This document shows, in pieces, positions 17,911 to 26,952 of a stretch of DNA of 64,000 nt. Position numbers and translations under genes: made by a program. This DNA is from Azospirillum sp. SYSU D00513 (GTDB lineage Bacteria > Pseudomonadota > Alphaproteobacteria > Azospirillales > Azospirillaceae): positions 1 to 64,000 of the forward strand of contig NZ_JAFIQV010000017.1 in NCBI RefSeq assembly GCF_017356015.1. The letters are read 5' to 3'. How positions within the stretch are numbered: position 1 is the first letter of the stretch; each line of letters opens with the position of its first letter. The notes below the pieces were generated by a model. The model had not been told where the DNA came from, did not search any database, and was given only the letters and a program-made list of their open reading frames with translations.

Positions 17911-20160
17911 ATGTCTTTCCTGGCCACGATCGACCACGACCCGCTCGCCCCGCCGGCGGCGCGGGCGCCCTTCGACTTCCGCCAGAGCGCCCGCTGGGCG
18001 TGGCGTCTGGTCTGGCGCAGCAAGCACCTGATCCTTGCCTGCATGGCGCTGGTCATGGTGCCGACCGTCCTGATTCTGCAGCAGACGACTCCCCGCTACA
18101 CCGCCACCGCCCAGATCGTGATCGAGGCGCCGGAAACCAACGACGTGCTGTCCGAACGCGCGGTCATGATGAGCCGCCAGCGGCTCACGGAAGCCGTGGT
18201 GCAGACGGAAGCGGAACTCATCGGCTCCGCGATGTTGGCCAGGCGCGTGGTGGAGAAGCTCCGTCTTGACCAGGATCCGGAGTTCAACGCCAAGCTTCGC
18301 GAGCCCAAGCCCCTTGCGGCCTTTCTCGCGAAGCTGAACCCGATGTCCTGGATTCCCGCGTCCTGGACGGCGCGCAAGGATGACCGCGAAGGGTTGGGCC
18401 CCACAGCGCGCGAGGACATCGAGCGTGCCGCCATCGTCCGCGGCTTCTCGTCCCGCCTCGCCGTGAAACCGCAGCGCCGCTCCTACATCATCTCCGTTCA
18501 GTTCGTGTCCGAGGACCGCGAAAAGGCCGCGCTGATCGCCAACACCGTCGCCGAGTTGTACATGGTCGACCGGCTCGAAGCGAGTTTCGAGGAAGCGCGG
18601 CGGGTCAGCGGCTGGCTTGGCGAACGGCTCGAAACCCTGCGCCGCGACGTGGTGGCTGCCGAGAACGCCGTCGAGCAGTTCCGCTCCGAACATGGGTTGC
18701 GGCGCCAGAGCGAGCGTCAGGCCACGATCAACGACCAGCAGCTTTCCGAGATCAATTCGCGCCTCGTCCTGGCACGGACGGATCTGTCGCAGAAGCAGGC
18801 GCGCCTGGACCAGGTGCGCGTGCTGCTGCGCACGCGGGGCAGTGTCGATACCTCGTCCGACGTTCTGGACTCGGTGCTGATCCAGCGCCTGCGCGAGCAG
18901 GAAGCGCTGAAGTCCCGCGAAATGTCGGAAGCGCTGAAGACCTACGGCGAGCGGCATCCGCGGATGCTCGGCATGCGGGCCGACCTGAATGACCTGCGCG
19001 GGAAGATCGCGAACGAAATCGAGAAGATCGGGTCTTCCGTATCCAACGACGTGGAAGTCGCCGCGGCCGGCGTCGCGGCGCTTGAGCGCGAACTCAACGG
19101 GCTGCGCCGCCAGACCAATGTGGCCGGCGCGGCCGAGGTGCGGCTGCGTGAACTGGAGCGTCAATCGGAAGCGACGAAGAGCCTGTACGAGGCCTTCCTC
19201 GCCCGCTTCAAGCGCGAGGCGGAACAGGAACACATGCAGCGCGCCAACGCCCGCATCGTGTCGCCGGCCGACATCCCGGTAGGCCCCTCCTCCCCGGCAT
19301 CGCGTTCCATCCTGGGTGTCGCGCTGCTGTTCTCCCTGCTGGGCGGCATCGCCCTGGTCTTCATCATCGACCGGCTGGACAACGCCGTGCGCTCCTCGGA
19401 CGATGCCGAGGAACTGACCGGCCTGCCGACGCTGGCCCTGATCCCGTTCGAGGGCGGCCGCCGCGACCGGCCGGCACTGGAGGTGCTGGAACGTCCCCGT
19501 TCGGCCCTGGCCGACGGTGTGCGCAGCCTGCGCACCGCCCTTCATATGGGTGAGGACAAATCGGCGCGTGTGATCCTCATAACCTCCTCGGTTCCCAAGG
19601 AGGGCAAAAGCTTCGTGTCGCTGTGCCTGTCCATGCTCTTCTCCAGGGTGGACGACCGCGTTCTGCTCATCGACGGTGACATTCACCGGCCGCGCCTGCA
19701 CACGGCCCTGGGCGTCGAGGGCGACCGCGGGTTTGTCGAGCTGCTCGCCGGCGACTGCAAGGCCGAGGAGGTCATCCAGCGTGGCATCGGAGGTGCGCTG
19801 GACTTCCTGCCGGCCGGCCGTTACCGCAAGGACATCGAAGTGATCCAGGAAGCACCGGTCGAGGCTCTGCTCGCCGAGCTTCTGAAGAGCTATGACCGCA
19901 TCATCATCGACTCGCCGCCGGTGCTGGCGGTGGCCGACACCCGTACCCTGGCCCGCCTGGCCGACCGGGTGGTCTACCTGGTACGCTGGAACGCCACCCC
20001 GCGCGACGCCGTGCGCAACGGAATGAAGCTGTTGCGTGGAGCTGGCGTCAACCTGTTCGGCGTGGTGCTGTCGCAGGTGAACCAGCGCAAGCATGCCCGC
20101 TATGGATATGGCGACTATGGACAGTATTATGGCCGCTACCGCGAATATTACGGTGAGTGA
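17911..20160 (+). CDS. polysaccharide co-polymerase with BY-kinase domain (Wzc/ExoP-like)
   Basis: A 749-residue inner-membrane protein. The first membrane helix is near residues 40-58, followed by a Wzz-type periplasmic domain and a long coiled coil to about residue 440, a second helix (SILGVALLFSLLGGIALVFI), and then the cytoplasmic tyrosine kinase. The kinase has Walker A (SSVPKEGKS), A' (LLIDGDIHRPRLH) and B (IIIDSPPVL) motifs. The last 20 or so residues contain eight tyrosines (RYGYGDYGQYYGRY then REYYGE), the usual autophosphorylation cluster. It controls chain length and export together with the Wza-like lipoprotein. Its 3' end overlaps the next gene by about 30 nt. Confidence 0.95.
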   Translation: MSFLATIDHDPLAPPAARAPFDFRQSARWAWRLVWRSKHLILACMALVMVPTVLILQQTTPRYTATAQIVIEAPETNDVLSERAVMMSRQRLTEAVVQTEAELIGSAMLARRVVEKLRLDQDPEFNAKLREPKPLAAFLAKLNPMSWIPASWTARKDDREGLGPTAREDIERAAIVRGFSSRLAVKPQRRSYIISVQFVSEDREKAALIANTVAELYMVDRLEASFEEARRVSGWLGERLETLRRDVVAAENAVEQFRSEHGLRRQSERQATINDQQLSEINSRLVLARTDLSQKQARLDQVRVLLRTRGSVDTSSDVLDSVLIQRLREQEALKSREMSEALKTYGERHPRMLGMRADLNDLRGKIANEIEKIGSSVSNDVEVAAAGVAALERELNGLRRQTNVAGAAEVRLRELERQSEATKSLYEAFLARFKREAEQEHMQRANARIVSPADIPVGPSSPASRSILGVALLFSLLGGIALVFIIDRLDNAVRSSDDAEELTGLPTLALIPFEGGRRDRPALEVLERPRSALADGVRSLRTALHMGEDKSARVILITSSVPKEGKSFVSLCLSMLFSRVDDRVLLIDGDIHRPRLHTALGVEGDRGFVELLAGDCKAEEVIQRGIGGALDFLPAGRYRKDIEVIQEAPVEALLAELLKSYDRIIIDSPPVLAVADTRTLARLADRVVYLVRWNATPRDAVRNGMKLLRGAGVNLFGVVLSQVNQRKHARYGYGDYGQYYGRYREYYGE

Positions 20161-20866
20161 CGCGGCGGAGAGCCGGTCCTCCACCCGGCGCGCGTCGCAC
20201 ACCGCGCCGGCGGTCTTGGGCGGGCTGGCCGGCTGCCTTCTCCTTGCTCTCGGGCTGCCGGGGCTGGTGGCGGGAGTTTCGACGTTGGACGCTCGCGCGG
20301 TCGCGTGGAATGTCCACAACGGAGTGCCTCGACCAACCTCCGAACTCCTGGCGGCGGCTGAAGCAGTGGCCCTTGGCAACCGCTGGACGCGCGACAGCGA
20401 ATTGGACGGGGACCGGGGCCTGCTGCTGCTTCGCGCCGCCGAGGCGGCCGAATCGGACGCCGAACGGAAGAAACTCCTCGCCGCCGCCGCCGAAGCGACT
20501 GCCTCCGCGTTGAGCAACGCACCCGGCCAGCCGAGTGCCTGGCTGCGTCTAGCCCATATCCGTCATGGGCAGGGTGAATTCGCCGGCGCCGCGTCAGCCC
20601 TGCGCATGTCGATGCTTTCCGGTTCCTTTGTTCCAGCCCTGATGGCCACGCGCATCGAAATGGGATTGCAGCTGCTCCCGATGCTGGATCGCGAGACCTT
20701 GGAGCTGCTGCATCGTCAGATCCGCCAGTGGTGGGTGGTCGAACCGGAGCGGGTGGCTAAGCTCGCGGCGCGCCCAGAGGCGACTGCCATCGTGCGCGCT
20801 GCCCTGGACAGCCTGACTGAAGCTGACATGGCCCGGTTCCAGCGTCTGCACGGAAACCGGTCGTAA
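20129..20866 (+). CDS. membrane-anchored protein of the exopolysaccharide operon, function unknown
   Basis: About 245 residues. One hydrophobic segment (LGGLAGCLLLALGLPGLVAGV) near residues 30-50 is followed by an Ala-rich helical region that looks TPR-like (PGQPSAWLRLAHIRHGQGEFAGAASALRMS, quoted in parts). No named family is recognised. The gene starts inside the tyrosine-codon cluster of the BY-kinase: the ATG at 20129 gives a 32-nt overlap, and an in-frame GTG at 20153 gives an 8-nt overlap. Either way the two are translationally coupled, which suggests a partner of the export machinery. Confidence 0.7.
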   Translation: MAATANITVSDAAESRSSTRRASHTAPAVLGGLAGCLLLALGLPGLVAGVSTLDARAVAWNVHNGVPRPTSELLAAAEAVALGNRWTRDSELDGDRGLLLLRAAEAAESDAERKKLLAAAAEATASALSNAPGQPSAWLRLAHIRHGQGEFAGAASALRMSMLSGSFVPALMATRIEMGLQLLPMLDRETLELLHRQIRQWWVVEPERVAKLAARPEATAIVRAALDSLTEADMARFQRLHGNRS

Positions 20867-20959
20867 CCGTTGCATCGACGCAAATGACAGCGCTTTTCCA
20901 AGGCTTCCAACACAATGAAACTGTATGTCCGGGGCGCTGTCGCAGCGCCCCGGAGCGTT

Positions 20960-21934
20960 TCAACAATCCACCGAGCGACCACGGACCTGTTCCGTGATCC
21001 AGGCATACGTCTGCTCCAACCCGACGCGCAGTGCCTGGCTTGGCGCCCAGCCGAGGCGTTGGCGGATGAGCGTGTTGTCCGATCTGCGGCCACGCACGCC
21101 AAGCGGCCCAGGCACGTGCCGCTTGCGCAGTTGCTTCCCGGCGATCGAGGAAACAATATCGACCAACTGATTGATGCTGACCATCTCTTCGGAACCAATG
21201 TTCACCGGACCGGTGAAGTCGGATCGAATCAAGCGCAGCGTCGCCTCAAGGCACTCATCAACGAAGAGAAATGAGCGGGTCTGGGTACCATCGCCCCAAA
21301 TCTCGATCTCGCCTCCGTCTTCGGCCATGGCAACCTTCCGGCATATGGCCGCTGGCGATTTCTCACGGCCGTCATTCCAGGAGCCTTCCGGCCCAAAAAC
21401 ATTGTGGTAGCGCGCTATACGCGACTCGATACCATGATTGCGGTGGTAGGCTAAAAAGAGCCGTTCGCTGAAGAGCTTTTCCCAACCATATTCGCTGTCG
21501 GGATGAGCCGGGTAGGCGCTGTCCTCGCGGCAGTTCGGATTGTCAGGATCGGTTTGGTTCTCCTGCGGATAAATGCAGGCCGAAGATGAGTAGAAGATGC
21601 GCTTGATGTTGCGTTTCACACAGGCATCAAGGACGTTCAGGTTGACCATTGCCGAATTGTGCATGATTTCGGCATCATGTTCGCCGGTGAAGATATAACC
21701 AGCACCGCCCATGTCTGCAGCAAGCTGGTAGACCTCATCGAAACGACGATCGACGATATGGCGTACGAGCGCCGGATCACGCAAGTCACCGAGCACAAAG
21801 TCGTCAGCAGGTGTGGGAGCATAGCGAGGGTACTTAAGATCCACGCCGCGCACCCAGTTGCCTTCAGCTTTCAGTCGCTTTACCAAATGGCTCCCGATGA
21901 AACCCCCAGCGCCGAGGACAAGAATCTGTTTCAC
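20960..21934 (-). CDS. NAD-dependent epimerase, GDP-mannose 3,5-epimerase-like
   Basis: A 324-residue extended SDR. It has the Rossmann motif GAGGFIGSHL at the N-terminus, a long QLAADMGGAGYIFTGEHDAE segment that is characteristic of GDP-mannose 3,5-epimerases, SSSACIYPQE with the Cys used as an acid/base in that family, and the catalytic YGWEK. The product would be GDP-L-galactose or GDP-L-gulose for polymer synthesis. The start is a GTG at 21934 with GGAAAGGA 6 bases upstream. It is transcribed opposite to the BY-kinase operon. Its GC content is lower than the genes before it. Confidence 0.85.
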   Translation of the reverse strand: MKQILVLGAGGFIGSHLVKRLKAEGNWVRGVDLKYPRYAPTPADDFVLGDLRDPALVRHIVDRRFDEVYQLAADMGGAGYIFTGEHDAEIMHNSAMVNLNVLDACVKRNIKRIFYSSSACIYPQENQTDPDNPNCREDSAYPAHPDSEYGWEKLFSERLFLAYHRNHGIESRIARYHNVFGPEGSWNDGREKSPAAICRKVAMAEDGGEIEIWGDGTQTRSFLFVDECLEATLRLIRSDFTGPVNIGSEEMVSINQLVDIVSSIAGKQLRKRHVPGPLGVRGRRSDNTLIRQRLGWAPSQALRVGLEQTYAWITEQVRGRSVDC

Positions 21935-22149
21935 TGCTGGTCCTTTCCAATAAACAATTCTGTCTTAGATTACAACACTTCTGCCTCTTTATGGACAGTT
22001 CTTTATGCCGATCCGTTGACCTCGACATGACCCATACTTCCCGCTCCCGAAGCCCTTCTTGCCGCTCACGGCAGCTTAGAAATCACATTTTAAGCTTATG
22101 AAGGTAAAGTTTTCGCTACCAAGGCGCAGTAAGCGACCTATCAAAAAAT

Positions 22150-22977
22150 GAGGGTGTCACGCAGTAATGATGAGTTTTAGGTGACTGCCGCGGGTCGAAT
22201 GGCAAAGCTGGGAAGGCGGTGCACCTCGGGGCGGGCCTCCTCATTGACGTGGAGATTGGCGAACAGCGCCATTCGGCGGTTCACCATGTCCATGCTCCTG
22301 GAGATGATGATCGACTTGCGGCGGCAGGCCCCCACCCAATGGCGCTGGCGTCCGTTGTCGCGTTCCAAGGCGACGCTCTGGTCCTTGCCCTGATAGTGCC
22401 GCCCGACCGGCAGGACCGTGTCGTAGACGGCAAACTGGTCGGTGCAGAACAGCCGCGCGTTCCAGCGTTGCAGGCGCTCGTACAGACGCCGGAAGGTCGC
22501 TTCGTCACGGTTGCCGCATTCCCAATCGATCAGCCGCCCGCCATCGCGTTCATACGCCTTCCAGATCCAGAGTTTGTGCGCCTTGCAGCCGAGATAATGC
22601 CACATCTCGTCGATCTCGATGAGGCTGACGGGCCGCGGCGTCGGCTTGGGGCAGTGCCGGTCCACGTACCGGCAGATCCAGCGCAGCACCGACTGCGCGG
22701 TCGTGCCCAGAAGCTTGCCGACATAACGGAGCGACAGCCCATGACCGTAAAGCGTCACCGCCGCCTGCTTCGTCGTCTCCGGCACACCGCAATCCGGCCT
22801 ACGGGTGAACTGATAGCCGCACTTCCGGCACAGCCAACGCTGCTTGCCACGGGCGTGGCCCGATTTCACCACCCGCACGCTACGGCAGCGCGGGCACCAA
22901 TTCTGTTCTCCCTAACCGGCCATCCATCGTTGCTGAAACCGGGTATATGGGATCCATCGTTACAACGTGACACCCTC
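22150..22977. mobile_element. IS1-family insertion sequence
   Basis: An 828-bp element bounded by inverted repeats: GAGGGTGTCACG at 22150-22161 on the left and its complement ending at 22977 on the right. Similarity between the ends continues for about 25 bp with mismatches. It encodes one transposase. No clear 8-9 bp target duplication is visible at the two flanks, so the insertion is old or has been rearranged. It separates the GDP-mannose epimerase-like gene from the AT-rich flippase and glycosyltransferase genes. Confidence 0.8.
22177..22878 (-). CDS. IS1-family transposase, start probably damaged
   Basis: The C-terminal part carries the IS1 DDE-type core (EIDEMWHYLGCKAHKLWIW, LFCTDQFAVYD, then VALERDNGRQRHWVGACRR). 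The N-terminal part keeps a helix-turn-helix and the second CxxC of a zinc ribbon (WLCRKCGYQF). Read upstream in frame, the first CxxC (NWCPRC) is still present, but the codon where a start is expected (22912-22914) is TAG. No ATG, GTG or TTG lies between it and the GTG at 22878. Translation from that GTG loses half of the zinc ribbon, so the transposase is probably inactive. Unlike classical IS1, no insA/insB frameshift is needed. Confidence 0.75.
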   Translation of the reverse strand: MRVVKSGHARGKQRWLCRKCGYQFTRRPDCGVPETTKQAAVTLYGHGLSLRYVGKLLGTTAQSVLRWICRYVDRHCPKPTPRPVSLIEIDEMWHYLGCKAHKLWIWKAYERDGGRLIDWECGNRDEATFRRLYERLQRWNARLFCTDQFAVYDTVLPVGRHYQGKDQSVALERDNGRQRHWVGACRRKSIIISRSMDMVNRRMALFANLHVNEEARPEVHRLPSFAIRPAAVT

Positions 22978-23221
22978 CTCTCCAGGGTGCAGACGTTCAT
23001 GCACACATCCGACCCATGATCGGCATAGGGCGCCTCATCGGCATATCCCCCATCAACCCATCTCACGCGCGCTCGTTGGACAGCCCATTCTCGCTGCCTG
23101 ACCATACCCGCAAGCATTTAAGCGGAGTCGATTGAGACCTCAGATCTTCATCGGATTTTTACTGAGATGGGTGTATCGGTTTCCGTCTACGACGGAAATT
23201 GTCGGGGGGAGGCTAGCCCAT

Positions 23222-24490
23222 ATGCTAACATGGGTGCGCATGCGTTTTGGAAAATCTTTCGTCCGCAACGTTTCAGCGTTTTCGGTAACGCATGCCGCAA
23301 ACGTGCTGCTGCCGCTTGCCCTTATCCCCTACTTAGCTAGAGTACTTGGCCCTGAGAGCCTTGGCATTGTGATACTCGCGCAATCCTTAGGCTTTTACAT
23401 CTCCCGCGTGGTTGAATTTGGATTTGATATTACGGCTACGCGTGAGGTGGCTAGGCACCGAAACGATCCACAATCCATGGCACGGATTGTTGGTGCCGTC
23501 CTAGGGGCAAAGCTCGTGCTTTTGACTGTCGTTGTTTTCGCTGTCAGTGCCATGACGTCCGCCTTTCCGTTCCTTCAAGAAAACAAGGCGGTTTTTTGGT
23601 CGGGCCTTCTGTGGGGTCTCGGCAACGCCCTTAGTATGTCATGGTTTTTTCAAGGCATCGAACGGCTCAATGCAGTGGTCATCGCCGATCTGATCTGCAA
23701 AACTGCCGCAACGGTTGGAACCATTCTGCTCGTTGGCTCCCCTGACGAGGGCTGGCGTTATCTCGCACTGCAGGGGGCGGCCGCGATGGCATATTCCTTT
23801 ATCGGACTCAGGCTTGCTTGCAACTTAACAAAACCGAAGCTACCTAGCGCGCCTCTGGTTTTTGACACGCTCGCCCGTAGCCTGGATATGTTAATCTTCC
23901 GCATTTCAGAAGGCCTTTACACAATCGGCACGCCATTCCTTCTAAGCTTAGCTGTTCCTGCACAGGTAGTCGGATTTTTTGCAGGTGCCGACCGGATCGC
24001 GAGGGCGGCTGCGCGCCTTATCGGACCTCTCGGAGGAGCAATGTACCCACATCTCAGCCACCTTGTACATAACGCGCGCCACGAGGCCGCTTCGGTTGCA
24101 CGGATAACGTTCTACTTTTTTCTATCGGTTGGTTTCACGACCAGCCTGGGCCTTTTGATCTTCGCTCCCCAAGTAACTGCCCTGCTGCTGGGTCCCGGAT
24201 ATGAGCGCTCACAGGTTATCTTGCGGATTCTCTCTCTGCTTCCAGTCCTTTCCGCGTGTTCGCACGCCTTAGGATATCAGTGGATGATTCCGCTCGGGAT
24301 GGATAGGCTGTTCGTTGCGATAACTCTTATTTCTGGACTTGTATACGTCCTTCTTGCGATCACATTGGCTTGGGGCTTCGGGCTGGCTGAGATCGGTATG
24401 GCAATCACAGTTGTCTTGACTGAATTTTTCGTTGTCGTCGCAATGATTACAGTTTTGCGCCTACGTCATGCCGACCCATTCTCATTATAA
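23222..24490 (+). CDS. Wzx-type polysaccharide flippase
   Basis: A 422-residue polytopic protein with about twelve membrane segments and the MATE/Wzx fold, including the N-terminal NVSAFSVTHAANVLLPLALI and PYLARVLGPESLGIVILAQS typical of O-unit translocases. It flips the lipid-linked repeat unit to the periplasm. The start at 23222 is supported by GGAGG 9 bases upstream; the frame stays open further upstream without similarity. It is the first gene of an AT-rich block, with codon use unlike the flanking high-GC genes. Confidence 0.9.
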   Translation: MLTWVRMRFGKSFVRNVSAFSVTHAANVLLPLALIPYLARVLGPESLGIVILAQSLGFYISRVVEFGFDITATREVARHRNDPQSMARIVGAVLGAKLVLLTVVVFAVSAMTSAFPFLQENKAVFWSGLLWGLGNALSMSWFFQGIERLNAVVIADLICKTAATVGTILLVGSPDEGWRYLALQGAAAMAYSFIGLRLACNLTKPKLPSAPLVFDTLARSLDMLIFRISEGLYTIGTPFLLSLAVPAQVVGFFAGADRIARAAARLIGPLGGAMYPHLSHLVHNARHEAASVARITFYFFLSVGFTTSLGLLIFAPQVTALLLGPGYERSQVILRILSLLPVLSACSHALGYQWMIPLGMDRLFVAITLISGLVYVLLAITLAWGFGLAEIGMAITVVLTEFFVVVAMITVLRLRHADPFSL

Positions 24491-24535
24491 AAAAAGTACG
24501 ATCTAAACAGAATCATTATATACGGAGGAACACTC

Positions 24536-25684
24536 ATGCGCATTGCCGTTTTTGACTACTCATTGACCGCCACAAGTCCGGCTGGATCTTGCCATTTGCT
24601 ACTTCTTAAGGAGCTGTGCGACGAACATGACTTTGTAGTTTTTTCCACCAATTTCGACAATCCTCGCCCGGATCGGATTTCATTCGTTCGCATCCCACTT
24701 CCCTTGCGCCCACTGGCGGTACTTTTTGTTGCGTTTCACATAGTGGCTCCTATCATAGCCGGCGTGTACAAATGGAAAACTGGCGAAAAGTTTGATTGTA
24801 TCCAAATCGTAGAGAGCAATCTCTTATTCAGCGGCGTGGTCTATGCGCATTTTTGTCATGGCGCTTTTCTTGCAGATCACTGGACGAAAGTTCGGCCGAG
24901 CGGCATACGCCGATGGGCGCGATGGTTGGATCACTGGCTGCACGCAATCCTTGAACCGTGGGTATTCGGTCGTGCCAAGGCAATCGTCGCGCCGTCACGT
25001 GGCTTGGCTGAGGAACTTGTCCGTCGGCATGAATGGACGCGTGATAAAATTCGAGTTCTCGGAAATCCGATTGATGTGGATCACTTTGGACCGCCTCCTG
25101 ACCTTGACCGGCAGCATCTGCGGAGGTCCATGAAGATAAAACCGGACCAAATCCTACTTTCATTCATTGCCCTTGGGCATTTCGAACGCAAGGGCTTAGG
25201 GATTCTGATCGACGCTATCGGTAGCCTCGACAACGTCAATATAAAATTGATCGTAGTCGGAGGCACAGATTCGATGTTGGTGGAATGGCGCCGACGCGTG
25301 AAGGAGGCACATGCTGAGGATGCCGTAGAATTTGTTGGGATGCAGGACGATGTCCGTCCTTTCCTCTGGAGTGCCGATGCATTTGTCCTTCCGTCGAGCT
25401 ACGAAGTCTTTCCTCTCGTCGGACTGCAAGCTGCTGCTGCGCGCGTTCCCATTATTGCAACCGCGGTCTACGGTTTGAGCGATTTGATGATCGATGGCAA
25501 GAACAGCATCATTGTAGAATCCACAAAAGACAGTGTCTCTGGTGCGTTGACGCGCTTTGCAAACACCCCTGAAAACGAGCGCAGGGAAATGGGAATAGCA
25601 TTAGGTGAAGCAGTTACCCGTTATGGTGTGAAGCGCGTAGCAGAAGAGTGGCGCGTGCTTTACAAAAGATTGGAACTCAAATAA
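24536..25684 (+). CDS. GT4-family glycosyltransferase
   Basis: A 382-residue GT-B glycosyltransferase. The N-terminal domain begins MRIAVFDYSLTATSPAGSCH. The C-terminal GT4 domain includes LGHFERKGLGILIDAI, a VGGTD turn and the donor-binding segment LPSSYEVFPLVGLQAAA, with the ExFxxxxxE-type motif represented by EVFPLVGLQ. It would add one sugar to the lipid-linked repeat unit on the cytoplasmic side. GGAGG lies 7 bases before the start. The stop codon overlaps the start of the next gene by 1 nt (TAATG), so they are translationally coupled. Confidence 0.9.
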   Translation: MRIAVFDYSLTATSPAGSCHLLLLKELCDEHDFVVFSTNFDNPRPDRISFVRIPLPLRPLAVLFVAFHIVAPIIAGVYKWKTGEKFDCIQIVESNLLFSGVVYAHFCHGAFLADHWTKVRPSGIRRWARWLDHWLHAILEPWVFGRAKAIVAPSRGLAEELVRRHEWTRDKIRVLGNPIDVDHFGPPPDLDRQHLRRSMKIKPDQILLSFIALGHFERKGLGILIDAIGSLDNVNIKLIVVGGTDSMLVEWRRRVKEAHAEDAVEFVGMQDDVRPFLWSADAFVLPSSYEVFPLVGLQAAAARVPIIATAVYGLSDLMIDGKNSIIVESTKDSVSGALTRFANTPENERREMGIALGEAVTRYGVKRVAEEWRVLYKRLELK

Positions 25685-26952
25685 TGTATTTGCTCTCGTT
25701 TTTTTTGATTGGCGGATACCTCGTTTTTGGGCGTCCATTCGCCTACCTGGGGTTTAGCCCCCTTTTTCCGGCAGAAGCTTTTCTCTTGCTGAGTATAATT
25801 CTTTTAGCTAGGAGATGGATCCCGGCAATCTTAAACCAAATAGCCGTTTTACGCCCAATTACCCTATGGCTTGGCCTTGGGTTGGTATGGGGAGGGGTCG
25901 CCGTTCTTCGTGGTGTTTCCGCTGGCTATGACCTAGAAATTGCTCTCAAAGAGTTCGCGGCTAATTACTATGTGTTGTTTTTCTTTTTTGGTGAGATTAT
26001 TGGACACCAAATAGATCGGAAAAAGCTTGCAAAGTTTTATGTGGTCGCAGGCCTTTTGGCCGGCCTAAATGGAATTTTGTATGCATCATATACGTCCAGG
26101 CTTGATATTTATCTGCCTTGGGCTCCCGACGTATCGGCGTTCGATACTCCGGCAATGGTTTCCTACCTTATTGTGGGGCTGGTCGCCTTTTCTGCCCATT
26201 CTGGTATCGTGGGCGCCGTCGCAATTGCAGTAGATATCATAGCCGCCCTTGCCAACCCAGGCCGTGCTTTATGGCTGTCAATTCTGCTGGGCGGTGGTTT
26301 AGTAGTAGCGTTGCAGAGCAACACACGGACGCTGTTACGGGTAGGCAGCGGGACCATCGCGGTCGGCATCATCGTAATCACCGTAGGCGGCCTCATACCA
26401 GCCTCGGAAGGGCGAGGAGGATCGCTTGACCCGAGTTGGATCGCCGCGCAGGTCGTCGCGAGCTTCGATGCCGACAGTGCGCATGAAATGCTCGTTGATG
26501 GTGGTCAAGGCAGTCAGGCCTTGGACATCTACGCGCGACATGGAACGATCGATTGGCGTTTCGATCTTTGGACCGAAGTTCTGGATAGCCTTGAAACACC
26601 CGAACTTTGGCTGTTCGGCCATGGATACGGCCCAGAGCTTAGTGACATAGGCGCAGACGTCGAAGGGCTCAGAACACCTCACAATTTCCTTATTTACCTT
26701 CTATGTTACACTGGATTGGTTGGAGCTGCTCTATATCTGGGCCTATCGGCCTGCTTTATTCTGATGTTCCTCAGACTTCCATCGTCACCATACCGGTCTT
26801 GTCTGCTGGGGCAATTCTTGGTGGTTTGGTCGCTGGCGCTGTTTGGGAATGCGCTGGAGACGCCTTTTATTGCAGTACCGTTCTACTGCGGAATGGGACT
26901 CCTTTACGGCGCCGCTCGCATGGAGTGGACCAGGCGGGTTAAAGCGCAATGA
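25684..26952 (+). CDS. Wzy-like O-antigen polymerase (polytopic membrane protein)
   Basis: A 422-residue protein with about ten membrane segments and a large loop (about residues 245-340) containing FGHGYGPELSDIG and LRTPHNFLIYLLCYTG. The latter matches the conserved PHN region of Wzy/WaaL proteins. Its place between glycosyltransferase genes and next to the flippase makes it the most likely polymerase of the locus, leaving the other such protein (12615-13988) as an alternative polymerase or ligase. The start at 25684 shares one base with the preceding stop codon. Confidence 0.85.
   Translation: MYLLSFFLIGGYLVFGRPFAYLGFSPLFPAEAFLLLSIILLARRWIPAILNQIAVLRPITLWLGLGLVWGGVAVLRGVSAGYDLEIALKEFAANYYVLFFFFGEIIGHQIDRKKLAKFYVVAGLLAGLNGILYASYTSRLDIYLPWAPDVSAFDTPAMVSYLIVGLVAFSAHSGIVGAVAIAVDIIAALANPGRALWLSILLGGGLVVALQSNTRTLLRVGSGTIAVGIIVITVGGLIPASEGRGGSLDPSWIAAQVVASFDADSAHEMLVDGGQGSQALDIYARHGTIDWRFDLWTEVLDSLETPELWLFGHGYGPELSDIGADVEGLRTPHNFLIYLLCYTGLVGAALYLGLSACFILMFLRLPSSPYRSCLLGQFLVVWSLALFGNALETPFIAVPFYCGMGLLYGAARMEWTRRVKAQ

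Noticed and set aside
17905..20517. An 870-residue minus-strand open frame.
   Set aside because: It is antisense to the well-supported BY-kinase gene and shows no domain pattern.
22141..22986. A target-site duplication flanking the IS1 element.
   Set aside because: The 8-9 bp on the two sides do not match at any plausible end position.
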